Assembly (NCBI RefSeq): GCF_029968095.1
Contig: NZ_JASCIR010000005.1
Location: 62,001-126,000, forward strand
DNA from: Streptomyces solicavernae
GTDB lineage: Bacteria > Actinomycetota > Actinomycetes > Streptomycetales > Streptomycetaceae
Direction: 5' to 3'
Length of the DNA: 64,000 nt
The stretch's first letter is position 1, and each line of letters begins with the position of its first letter. A program made the translations under genes and the position numbers. Shown here in pieces: positions 27,480-34,265 of the stretch. The notes under the pieces were generated by a model. It had not been told where the DNA came from. It saw nothing but the letters and a program-made list of their open reading frames with translations, and did no database searches.

Positions 27480-27938
27480 TCACGGTCGGTCGTACTCTGC
27501 CCAGACGGTCTTGCCCGGGCCGCCGCAGGTGCGCGGGTGCCGGCCCCAGCGGGTGGCGAGGCAGGCCACGAGGAGGAGACCCCGTCCGCCGGTTCCGAGC
27601 AGACCAGTGACATCGCTTGCGGGTTCCGGCAATTGATCGCCGCGGGTGTCGGTGACTTCGATCCGTACGGCGTCCGTGTGGGCGGCGAGCCGGAGGCGGA
27701 AGTCCCGGCCGGGAACGCGGCCGTGGAGCGCTGCGTTCGCTGCGAGCTCGGCCACGAGCAGAGTGAGGGCGTCGTGCTCGTCGGTGCCGTACGGGAAACC
27801 CCACGCGTGCAGCCGCTCGCCGCTGAGGCGACGGGCCAGCCGGGCGCCGCGCGGGGTGGAGGTGAACCGCATCTCGAACTGGGCTTCCAGGGTGCCGAGT
27901 TGAGCGGCCCGGACTTCCGTTGTGAGGTTGGTCGTCAT
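27480..27938 (-). CDS. ATP-binding protein, RsbW-like histidine kinase fold
   Basis: A 152-residue single-domain HATPase (GHKL) protein. The N-box appears in LLVAELAANAALHG (about residues 60-73) and the G-box in LLGTGGRGLLLVACL (about 112-126). Such proteins are anti-sigma-factor-like kinases and in Streptomyces accompany XRE-DUF5753/DUF397 gene sets of the abaA/whiJ type. The gene is divergent from the XRE regulator gene across 110 bp, supporting a functional set. It probably phosphorylates or sequesters an unknown partner. Confidence 0.85.
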   Translation of the reverse strand: MTTNLTTEVRAAQLGTLEAQFEMRFTSTPRGARLARRLSGERLHAWGFPYGTDEHDALTLLVAELAANAALHGRVPGRDFRLRLAAHTDAVRIEVTDTRGDQLPEPASDVTGLLGTGGRGLLLVACLATRWGRHPRTCGGPGKTVWAEYDRP

Positions 27939-28048
27939 GGCTCCACGGTGCGGCCCGGTGGCCTAGCGTGACTATGGGTGGCGCGCTGTCACGACGGCTC
28001 TGCACGCGGGGGCAGTGCGCGTTGTACGCGGTGGGAAGGGCGGGCGCG

Positions 28049-28897
28049 ATGGAGCACGAGGAACAGGGCGGGGAGCTGGGCGAGCACCCTGAGGACGAGC
28101 CCGGCTCGGGTGTGGTGGTGGCGTTCGGGCGGCAGTTGAAGGCGCTGCGGTTGCGGGCGGGGCTCGACCGCGCGGAGTTCGGAAGGCGCGTGGGGTACGC
28201 GGCCCAGTCGGTGGCGTCGTTCGAGCAGGGGCGGAGGATTCCGCCGCCGGGGTTCATCGATCGGGCGGATGAAGTCCTGGATGCGCGGGGGGTGTTGACC
28301 GCGATGAAGGAGGAGGTGGGACGGGCTCAGTATCCGGCGTTCTTCCGGGATGCGGCACGCCTGGAGGCCGAAGCGGACGAATTGTTCTTGTACGCGGTGC
28401 AAGCCGTGCCCGGCCTCCTGCAGACCGAGGAGTACATGCGGGCCCTCCTCGCGATGCGTCGCCCACTGTTGGACGAGGACACGATCGAACAGCGAGTCAC
28501 CGCTCGCATCAGCCGCCAAGACATCTTCAGCAGGTGGCCTGCACCGCTCATGAGCTTCGTTGTCGAGGAAGCAGTGCTCCGACGCCCGTTCGGAGGGAGG
28601 CCTGTGCTGCGCGGAGTACTTGAGCAGATCCTTCTGGTCAGCCACAAACGCAACGTCGAGATCCAGGCCATGCCGACCGATCGCGAGGACAACGCAGGCG
28701 TGGACGGGCCGTTCACCCTGATCACCCGCAAGAACGGCGACCAGTTCGCGTATCTGGAGGTGCAGGGCCGCAGCATCCTGCTCACCGACCGCAACGAGGT
28801 CCGTTCCGTGGCTGCGCGTTATGGGATCATCCGATCCCAGGCCCTCACGCCAGGCGAGACCACAGATTTCATCGAGAAGTTGCTGGGAGAGCTATGA
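28049..28897 (+). CDS. XRE-family regulator with DUF5753 domain (WhiJ-like)
   Basis: A 282-residue protein. The N-terminal helix-turn-helix is at about residues 25-75 (LRLRAGLDRAEFGRRVGYAA and QSVASFEQGRRIPPP), followed by the DUF5753 effector domain (YAVQAVPGLLQTEEYMRALL; EIQAMPTDREDNAGVDGPFT; YLEVQGRSILLTDRNEV). ATG 28049, with GGAAGGG upstream, is preferred to the in-frame 27968 start. The stop overlaps the first DUF397 gene by 4 nt. WhiJ-type regulators work with DUF397 partners to repress development or antibiotic genes; here it has three adjacent partners. Confidence 0.9.
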   Translation: MEHEEQGGELGEHPEDEPGSGVVVAFGRQLKALRLRAGLDRAEFGRRVGYAAQSVASFEQGRRIPPPGFIDRADEVLDARGVLTAMKEEVGRAQYPAFFRDAARLEAEADELFLYAVQAVPGLLQTEEYMRALLAMRRPLLDEDTIEQRVTARISRQDIFSRWPAPLMSFVVEEAVLRRPFGGRPVLRGVLEQILLVSHKRNVEIQAMPTDREDNAGVDGPFTLITRKNGDQFAYLEVQGRSILLTDRNEVRSVAARYGIIRSQALTPGETTDFIEKLLGEL

Positions 28898-29109
28898 ACG
28901 CCGAACCCTTCCCGTCCGCTGCATCGGAACTCACCTGGCGCAAGAGCAGTTACAGCGGGGCCGAAGGCGGCGAATGCGTCGAGGTGGCCGCCACCGGCAG
29001 CGGGGTACACATCAGGGACTCCAAGCGAACCCTGGACAGCCCCATCCTCACCGTCGGACACGACGCATGGGCCGGGTTCATCGACCTGGCTTCGTCGCGA
29101 CAGGCTTAG
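28894..29109 (+). CDS. DUF397 protein, copy 1
   Basis: A 71-residue BldB-like/DUF397 protein: LTWRKSSYSGAEGGECVEVA, GSGVHIRDSKR, and WAGFIDLASS at the end. ATG 28894 overlaps the regulator stop (ATGA), so it is translationally coupled. DUF397 proteins are small partners of XRE-DUF5753 regulators. Confidence 0.9.
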   Translation: MNAEPFPSAASELTWRKSSYSGAEGGECVEVAATGSGVHIRDSKRTLDSPILTVGHDAWAGFIDLASSRQA

Positions 29110-29117
29110 GGAGAGCG

Positions 29118-29345
29118 ATGAACGCTGGACGCTCCTCGTCCACCACACCGGAACTCACCTGGCGCAAGAGCAGCTACAGCACGGGCGGAGGCGGCGAATG
29201 CGTGGAGGTCGCGACCACCGGCAGCGCCGTGCACATCAGGGACTCGAAGAGAGCCCTCGATGGCCCCGTCCTCACCGTTGGATACGACGCATGGGCCGGG
29301 TTCGTCGACCTGGCATCGACGCGGCAAGCCCAGGGAGAGCTATGA
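29118..29345 (+). CDS. DUF397 protein, copy 2
   Basis: A 75-residue DUF397 protein (LTWRKSSYSTGGGGECVEVA; GSAVHIRDSKR; WAGFVDLAST). The ATG at 29118 has GGGAGAGCG upstream, the same leader as copy 3. It shares most DNA sequence with copies 1 and 3, showing tandem duplication, but its central region differs (TGGGG for GAEGG). Its stop overlaps copy 3. Confidence 0.88.
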   Translation: MNAGRSSSTTPELTWRKSSYSTGGGGECVEVATTGSAVHIRDSKRALDGPVLTVGYDAWAGFVDLASTRQAQGEL

Positions 29346-29557
29346 ACGCCAAACATTCCCTGTCCACTACACCGGAACTCACCTGGCGAAAGAGCAGCTA
29401 CAGCGGGGCCGAAGGCGGCCAATGTGTCGAGGTGGCCGCCACCCCCGATGCCGTGCACATCCGGGACTCCAAGAGGCCACTTACCCGCCCCACCCTGGCC
29501 GTTGGACGCGAAGCATGGGCCGGATTCGTCAACCTGGCCACCAAGTCGCCGCCGTAA
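29342..29557 (+). CDS. DUF397 protein, copy 3
   Basis: A 71-residue DUF397 protein (LTWRKSSYSGAEGGQCVEVA; DAVHIRDSKR; WAGFVNLATK). ATG 29342 overlaps the copy 2 stop. It is the most divergent copy in the C-terminal half (RPTLAVGREAW). A perfect 18-bp-stem terminator follows 12 bp after the stop and closes the operon. Confidence 0.88.
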   Translation: MNAKHSLSTTPELTWRKSSYSGAEGGQCVEVAATPDAVHIRDSKRPLTRPTLAVGREAWAGFVNLATKSPP

Positions 29558-29568
29558 AGCGAACGCAC

Positions 29569-29608
29569 CGCGGGCCCGCGTACACCACCCGGTGTACGCG
29601 GGCCCGCG
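29569..29608. terminator. Strong bidirectional terminator
   Basis: A perfect 18-bp stem (arms 29569-29586 and 29591-29608, starting CGCGGGCCCG) with a 4-base ACCC loop. It lies between the DUF397 operon and the oppositely oriented methylase relic. One of the most stable hairpins in the window; no T tract. Confidence 0.85.
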
Positions 29609-29614
29609 CACGAC

Positions 29615-29998
29615 TCACTCCCCCTCGGCCAGCCCCGTCTCCCGCCGGATCATGCGCCAAGCAGCACGGCGCGCGCTGCGGTCGAGGTTGGACTTGAAGC
29701 TCTGGTCAGCACCGAAGTAACGCTTGCCGAGGCTGTCCACGGTGGAGACGTGATCCATCAAGGACGACCTTGCCCTTGCGGTCCGGCGACTTCCGGTTCG
29801 TGAGGATCCAGAACCCTTGTACAGCAGGTCCGAGCTGTCGAGCCGCTTGATCTGCTGCGCGAACTCGCACTTCTCCAGGACCTCGCGGGCGTTCTCCGAG
29901 AAGGCACCCACGTACACCTGAAGGTTCTTGGCCGCGTTCTTCGGGTCGTCGGCGATCTTCTTCAGGGTGAGGCCGGACCGGTTGTGACGGGCTGCGGC
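29615..29998 (-). pseudogene. Relic of a type I restriction-modification DNA methylase (HsdM)
   Basis: The frame encodes LKKIADDPKNAAKNL, then VYVGAFSENAREVLEKCEF and RLDSSDLLYK. These match the N-terminal helical part of HsdM N6-adenine methylases (LKKLLxDPxNIAxNLxxYIxxFSxxVRxIFExF pattern). Directly after LLYK another frame carries GFWILTNRKSPDRKGKVVL, which matches the late catalytic-domain region (YVWxLxNxKxPERKGKVxLI). So roughly 250-300 codons, including the NPPF motif, are deleted with a frameshift at the junction. The last 45 residues (HVSTVDSLGKRYFGADQ and on) return to the first frame and are not recognised. There is no start codon upstream before a TGA. The gene is non-functional. 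Confidence 0.65.
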
Positions 29999-30142
29999 AC
30001 CAGGCCCACCGGCACAGGCCGCACCCCGTCACCGCGGCTCCGCTCAAGCCCCGGCAGCCAGCAGCGCGAGGCCGCCCCATGCCCCACGCCCACTCACGCC
30101 CACTCACGGCCATCAGGGCCTGGACGAATCCATCGGGGTTAA

Positions 30143-30161
30143 TTAGGTTAGCCTTACCTCA
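30143..30161. promoter_or_regulatory. Iron box (DmdR/IdeR operator)
   Basis: TTAGGTTAGCCTTACCTCA matches the DmdR1/IdeR consensus TTAGGTTAGGCTAACCTAA at 16 of 19 positions. It lies 100 bp upstream of the DUF2470 gene start, in an AT-richer island. It predicts repression in iron-replete cells. Confidence 0.85.
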
Positions 30162-30261
30162 CCGATCGGGGGAGGTCGCTTCGGTGGCCCCTCCCAGGGG
30201 AAAGGGCCGCCCCAGCGCCCCTCCCCCGCCCCAACCTGCCCCGCCCCGCAAGGAGTTCACC

Positions 30262-30993
30262 TTGAGCGCCGCCGCAGACCTCGAACTGCCCGAGCAGACC
30301 GCCGCGGAGCGCGTACGCTCCCTCCTCGCCCAGGCCGTCTCCCTGTCCCTGACCACGGACGGGCAGGACTACGACCTCATCGGCATGCACTCCGTCGGCA
30401 GCAAGGGGCAGATCACCCTGCACCCGCAGCCCGACACCCCGCTCGCCGCGCAGATCGCCGCGGCGCCCCGTGGCACGCTCGCCGCGCTCCTCGACTTCAC
30501 CGACATCGCCCCGACCGCGCTCCGCGACCGCGTACGGGCCCGCGTCACGATCTCCGGCTGGCTGGCCCCGGCCGACGACGGCTCGCTCCGCCTCGACCTG
30601 GCCCGCGTCACCCTGCGCACGCCGACCGGCACGCACGAGGTGGGCCTGGACGAGTACGCCCTCGCGGAGGCCGACCCGCTCGCCGTCGAGGAAGCGGCGA
30701 TGCTCACCCATCTCGCCGACGCGCACGACGACATGGTCGTCGACCTGCTCCTCCGCTCCGGCTCCCGCCTCCCCTACGGCGTCCAACGCACCCTCCCCCT
30801 CGCCGTGGACCGGTACGGCATCACGCTGCGCTGCGAGTACCGCGAGGGCCACTGCGACCTGCGCCTCCTCTTCCCGGCCACGGCCCGCGACGCGGTCCAC
30901 GCGGGCGAACAGGTCAGGCGGCTGCTGACCCTGCCCCCGCCGTCCCCGAACTGCGACCACCGGCACCGCGGTTGGTCCTCGGTCAAGGGCTGA
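30262..30993 (+). CDS. DUF2470-domain protein, iron regulated
   Basis: A 243-residue soluble protein with a HugZ-like split beta-barrel N-terminal half (about residues 1-150) and a C-terminal DUF2470 region (about 155-235; EEAAMLTHLADAHDDMVVDL). This combination occurs in HugZ-type haem-utilisation proteins and related actinobacterial proteins. The start is TTG 30262, set by AAGGAG 6 bp upstream; the frame is open 61 codons further back, but that part crosses the iron box and is Pro-rich noise. Iron-box control suggests a role in haem or iron handling; haem binding itself is not shown. Confidence 0.82.
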   Translation: MSAAADLELPEQTAAERVRSLLAQAVSLSLTTDGQDYDLIGMHSVGSKGQITLHPQPDTPLAAQIAAAPRGTLAALLDFTDIAPTALRDRVRARVTISGWLAPADDGSLRLDLARVTLRTPTGTHEVGLDEYALAEADPLAVEEAAMLTHLADAHDDMVVDLLLRSGSRLPYGVQRTLPLAVDRYGITLRCEYREGHCDLRLLFPATARDAVHAGEQVRRLLTLPPPSPNCDHRHRGWSSVKG

Positions 30994-31040
30994 GGCCCGG
31001 TGCGCGCGCCGGCGCAGGCGACGACCGCGGAGAGCAACAA

Positions 31041-31742
31041 GTGACCGTTCCCACCACGGTCGTGGCCCTGATCAATCCCAACACCTCGCAGGCCACCACC
31101 GACATGATGGCCGCCGTCGCCCGCCGCACCCTGCGCCCCGACGACGGCTACGACGTACGCGGCCTCACCGTCGCCGAGGGCCCCGCGATGCTGGTGACCG
31201 AGGACCGGCTGCTCGCCTCGGCACCCCAGGTCGTACGGGCCGCGCAGCGGGCGCTCGCCGGGCCGGACGGCGCGCGCGTCGGGGCGTTCGTGGTGAGCGC
31301 GTTCGGCGACCCGGGCGTGCCGGCACTGCGCGCGCTCACGGACGTGCCGGTCGTCGGCATCGCCGAGGCCGCCATGGCCGAGGCCGCCGCGTCCGGCCGC
31401 CGCTTCGGCATCGCCACGACCACCCCGGACCTGACCGCCGCGATCGCCGAACGCGTCGACCGGCTCGGCTGGTCCGGCCAGTACACCGGCATCCGCCTCA
31501 CCCCCGGCGATCCGCTCCGGCTCGCCGCGTCCCCGGACGAGATGACGGACCGTCTGGCGGCGGCTGTCGAGGCCTGCGTCACGGAGGACGGCGCCGAAGC
31601 GGTCGTCATCGGCGGCGGCCCGCTCGGCGAGTCCGCCGAGGCCCTCCGCGACCGTTTCCCGGTCCCGGTGATCGGCCCGATCCCGGCGGCGTGCGCGCGC
31701 GTACGGGCGTTGCTCGAAGGGGGAGGGCAGAACTCGCCATGA
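31041..31742 (+). CDS. Asp/Glu/hydantoin racemase-family protein lacking both catalytic Cys
   Basis: A 233-residue protein with the N-terminal LINPNTS signature of the Asp/Glu/hydantoin racemase superfamily (about residues 10-16) and two matching lobes. At the first active-site loop the sequence is VVSAFGDPGVPAL, and at the second VVIGGGPLGESAEAL; no cysteine is present at either, although family racemases use a Cys pair. The only cysteines are in VEACVTED and PAACARV. It is therefore probably not a racemase, perhaps a decarboxylase/isomerase-like or binding member. GTG 31041 follows GGAGAG; it is 47 bp downstream of the DUF2470 gene. Confidence 0.82.
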   Translation: MTVPTTVVALINPNTSQATTDMMAAVARRTLRPDDGYDVRGLTVAEGPAMLVTEDRLLASAPQVVRAAQRALAGPDGARVGAFVVSAFGDPGVPALRALTDVPVVGIAEAAMAEAAASGRRFGIATTTPDLTAAIAERVDRLGWSGQYTGIRLTPGDPLRLAASPDEMTDRLAAAVEACVTEDGAEAVVIGGGPLGESAEALRDRFPVPVIGPIPAACARVRALLEGGGQNSP

Positions 31743-31794
31743 ACAGGCCCCGACCAGCCCCGACCAACCCCGAATAGCCCTGAACAGGGTGGCC

Positions 31795-31835
31795 CCCGAC
31801 GGCCCGCCCCCACGCACGCGGGGCGGGCCGTCGGG
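31795..31835. terminator. Bidirectional terminator
   Basis: A perfect 16-bp stem (CCCGACGGCCCGCCCC and its complement) with a 9-base loop, followed by TCTGTG. It lies between the convergent racemase-like gene and the small Cys-cluster gene. Confidence 0.85.
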
Positions 31836-31845
31836 TCTGTGCGTC

Positions 31846-32064
31846 TCAGGCCGAAGCCGTGACCAGGCGGTCGAGTGCGCCGTCCTTGGCCTGGGCCACC
31901 AGGTCGGCGAACTGGTCCTCGCTCATCTGCACCTGCTGACCGAAGTCGTCGGTGATGCGCACGCGCTTGTCCGCGGGCGCGTCGGCGTCGACGAACAGCT
32001 GCGGGCAGCCGCAGTCGCATTTGCCGCAGAAGGTCGCGATCGGTTCCGGGGTCCTGTCGGGCAT
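31846..32064 (-). CDS. Small cysteine-cluster protein, putative metal binding
   Basis: A 72-residue protein with the compact cluster FCGKCDCGCPQLF (Cys13, 16, 18 and 20), followed by an acidic domain (VRITDDFGQQVQMSEDQFAD). Four close cysteines suggest Zn or Fe-S binding. ATG 32062-32064 follows GAGGTGG; the frame is open upstream but without support. It is downstream of the tetR gene at 32219 on the same strand, 154 bp away. The family is not recognised and no function is assigned. Confidence 0.72.
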   Translation of the reverse strand: MPDRTPEPIATFCGKCDCGCPQLFVDADAPADKRVRITDDFGQQVQMSEDQFADLVAQAKDGALDRLVTASA

Positions 32065-32218
32065 CAGTGCCACCTCGTCGTTTCGGGGTGTGGGGTGGAT
32101 GTCTCGCGTACCGGCTGGTCGTACCGGCACGACAAAGACTGCCCAACTGCCCGCGCGGGCCAAACGGCTTGCGCTCCCGTGCGCCGGTCGAGCTCCGGCG
32201 TGCGACGCGCCGGACCCC

Positions 32219-32935
32219 TTACGCCGGAACGGGGTCCGGCGCGGGGAGGAGTTCCCGCGCCACCTGCTCCACCAGCAGCTCCCGCATGGTGCTCACCGTC
32301 ATGCCGCGCACCCCGGTCAGGACCTGGATCGCCGCCCCGTCGGTGAGGGCGGTCAGCCGCAGCGCGACCACGTCCGGGTCAGCGTCCTCGCGGAAGACGC
32401 CCTGGCGCTGTCCGCGCCGCGCGATCCGGCGGACCGTGTCCTGCCAGCGGTCGTAGTACTCGTTGTGCGCCGGGCGGAACTCGGGGCGGATCGCCGCCTC
32501 CGCCCAGTACTGCAGCCAGATCGACCACTCGTCGCGGACCTGGCCGAGGCGCGGCAGCTGCAGGTCGATGAGTTTCAGCATCCGCGCGTGCGCGTCGTCG
32601 ATGGCCCGCAGTTCCGTGCTCTGCCGCGCGAAGGCCCGGCTCACGCAGTACTTCAGGGCCTCCGCGAGGACGTCGTTCTTGCCGGGGAAGTGGTAGTGCA
32701 CCGTGCCCGTGCTGGTGCCGCAGGCGCGCGCGATGTCCGCGATGCGTACGGAGTGGAAGCCGCGCTCGGCGATGAGCTGCCAGGTCGCCTCCAGAATGCG
32801 GCGCCGCCGGTCGTCGTCCCCCGCGCCGGGGCCGGGGCCGCTTCCGGCACCCGTGGCGTTCCCGGCACCTGTGGCGTTCCCATCGCCCGTGGCGTTCCCG
32901 GTGCCCGTGGCGTTCCCGGTGCTCCGCGTGGTCAT
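32219..32935 (-). CDS. TetR-family regulator with repeat-rich N-terminus
   Basis: A 238-residue regulator. The first 30 or so residues are four in-frame repeats of an 18-bp DNA unit (GNATG motif with variable Gly/Thr/Asp/Ala). The TetR DNA-binding domain follows (ILEATWQLIAERGFHSVRIA and DIARACGTSTGTVHYHFPGK, about residues 44-85) and then a BetI-like ligand domain. ATG 32933-32935 follows GGAG; an in-frame start at 32992 is possible. It faces the catabolic operon starting at 33186 across 250 bp holding two inverted repeats of the same TGAC/GTCA type. It is the likely repressor of that operon and of itself. Confidence 0.9.
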   Translation of the reverse strand: MTTRSTGNATGTGNATGDGNATGAGNATGAGSGPGPGAGDDDRRRRILEATWQLIAERGFHSVRIADIARACGTSTGTVHYHFPGKNDVLAEALKYCVSRAFARQSTELRAIDDAHARMLKLIDLQLPRLGQVRDEWSIWLQYWAEAAIRPEFRPAHNEYYDRWQDTVRRIARRGQRQGVFREDADPDVVALRLTALTDGAAIQVLTGVRGMTVSTMRELLVEQVARELLPAPDPVPA

Positions 32936-33019
32936 CGAACCGCTCCGTTTCTCGTCCTGCGCCCTCTCCGCCGCACGGGCGGAGGTCATCATCGCAGAGC
33001 CGGGCGATCCGGCCGGAGT

Positions 33020-33035
33020 CTGACCGGTGCGTCAG
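33020..33035. promoter_or_regulatory. Inverted repeat CTGAC-N6-GTCAG
   Basis: A perfect 5-bp inverted repeat in the divergent spacer, 85 bp upstream of the tetR start. It shares the TGAC/GTCA half-sites of the larger palindrome at 33129 and may be its second binding site, serving the tetR promoter. Confidence 0.5.
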
Positions 33036-33111
33036 TTCGCCTCCGCATGGTGGGGCATCCCCAATCCCCTTGGCAAGAGCGGAAATCAATCTCGCCTCAC
33101 CCCTTGACGGC

Positions 33112-33158
33112 CGATGTGTTGCGGTGGCTGACTGACGCATCAGTCAATCGCAACATCG
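33112..33158. promoter_or_regulatory. Nested palindromic operator of the catabolic operon
   Basis: The core TGACTGA-CGCA-TCAGTCA (33129-33146) is a perfect 7-bp inverted repeat. It is enclosed by CGATGT-G-TTGCG and CGCAACATCG, a second inverted repeat with one bulged base. A TTGACG resembling a -35 element lies at 33104-33109. The core is 40 bp upstream of the SDR start, as expected for a TetR operator. Confidence 0.7.
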
Positions 33159-33185
33159 GTGGCCCGCAGACCCTCAGGAGGCGCT

Positions 33186-34055
33186 GTGCGCATCAACTCC
33201 CCCCTGCCGTACTCCCTGCCGTACTCCGGCGTCCTCAGGCCGGACGTGCACACCGGCCGCACGGCCCTGGTGACCGGCGGCGGCACCGGCATCGGCCGGG
33301 CAACGGCCCTGGCCCTGGCGGCGGCCGGCGCGCGGGTCCTGGTGTGCGGCCGACGGCCCGAACCGCTGGCCCAGGTCGTCGAGGAGATCGAGTCCTTCGG
33401 CGGCACGGCCCTCGCGATGCCGGCCGACATCCGGGACCCGGAGCAGGTCACCGCGGTGGTCGACCGGGCCCTCGACGCCTTCGGCCGGATCGACGTCCTG
33501 GTCAACAACGCAGGCGGCCAGTTCTCCGCCCCCGCCGAGGAGATCACCCCGAACGGCTGGCGCGCGGTGCACCGCCTGGCCGTCGACGCGACCTGGGCCG
33601 TGACCCGCGAGGTGGCCCGGCGCGCGATGATCCCGCAGGGCGGCGGCGCGGTGTTCTTCATCGCGTTCTCGCCGCGCCGCGGCATCCCCGGCTTCGCGCA
33701 CGCCGCCGCGGCGCGGGCCGCGGTGGAGAACCTGGCGGCGGGCCTGAGCCTGGAGTGGAGCCGGTACGGCATCCGTACGGTGTGCGTGGCCCCCGGCACG
33801 ATCGCCACCGACGGGCTCGACGGCAACTACTCCGCCGAGGACCGCGAGCGCTGGGCCCGTTCCGTGCCGCTCGGCCGCCTCGGCACCCCGGACGACGTGG
33901 CCGGCGTGCTGTCCTTCCTCGCCTCGCCGGGCGGCGCGTACGTCACGGGCACCACGGTCGTCGTGGACGGCGGCGCGGACGCGTGGGGCGCGGGCCATCC
34001 GGTGCCGGACCTCGCTAAGGAGCCGGAGCCGGGGACGGTGCCCGAGCCGGTGTGA
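33186..34055 (+). CDS. SDR-family reductase, 2,4-dienoyl/enoyl-CoA reductase-like
   Basis: A 289-residue short-chain dehydrogenase. NADP-binding TGGGTGIGRA is near residues 31-40, and LVNNAGG follows. The usual Tyr-x3-Lys is missing: the active-site helix reads FAHAAAARAAVENLAAGL, the pattern of peroxisomal trans-2-enoyl-CoA reductase and 2,4-dienoyl-CoA reductase relatives, where AHxGAARAAV is typical. A CoA-thioester substrate is therefore likely. GTG 33186 follows AGGAGG. It is the first gene of the operon next to the operator; 210 bp of repeat-rich spacer separates it from the synthetase. Confidence 0.85.
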   Translation: MRINSPLPYSLPYSGVLRPDVHTGRTALVTGGGTGIGRATALALAAAGARVLVCGRRPEPLAQVVEEIESFGGTALAMPADIRDPEQVTAVVDRALDAFGRIDVLVNNAGGQFSAPAEEITPNGWRAVHRLAVDATWAVTREVARRAMIPQGGGAVFFIAFSPRRGIPGFAHAAAARAAVENLAAGLSLEWSRYGIRTVCVAPGTIATDGLDGNYSAEDRERWARSVPLGRLGTPDDVAGVLSFLASPGGAYVTGTTVVVDGGADAWGAGHPVPDLAKEPEPGTVPEPV

Positions 34056-34195
34056 GCCGCGCGGGCCTCGGGGTCCGCTTCCTCGCCGCTCCACCCGTCG
34101 CCCCTCCGGCCCGCACGCAGCACGCCGTACGCCGTACCCCCGCAGCCGTACGTCCGTAGGCCCGTAAGCCCGCACGCACCACCCAGCCCCACCCA

Positions 34196-34240
34196 GCCCT
34201 GCCCTGCCCTGCCCTGCCCTGCCCTGCCCTGCCCTGCCCC
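34196..34240. repeat. CCCTG pentanucleotide repeat
   Basis: About eight tandem copies of GCCCT (CCCTG) in the 210-bp spacer between the SDR and acyl-CoA synthetase genes. The upstream part of the same spacer has degenerate CCGTA-type repeats. No gene is present. Confidence 0.9.
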
Positions 34241-34265
34241 GCACCCGCCGCCCCCGGAGGCCCTC

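Noticed and set aside
29569..29608. The long perfect hairpin considered as an attachment site or transposon end
   Set aside because: No integrase, transposase or direct repeats flank it; a position just after a stop codon fits a terminator.
29706..30113. A minus-strand open frame of 135 codons considered as a separate gene
   Set aside because: Only its middle matches HsdM (LTNRKSPDRKGKVVL). It is the second fragment of the frameshifted methylase relic.
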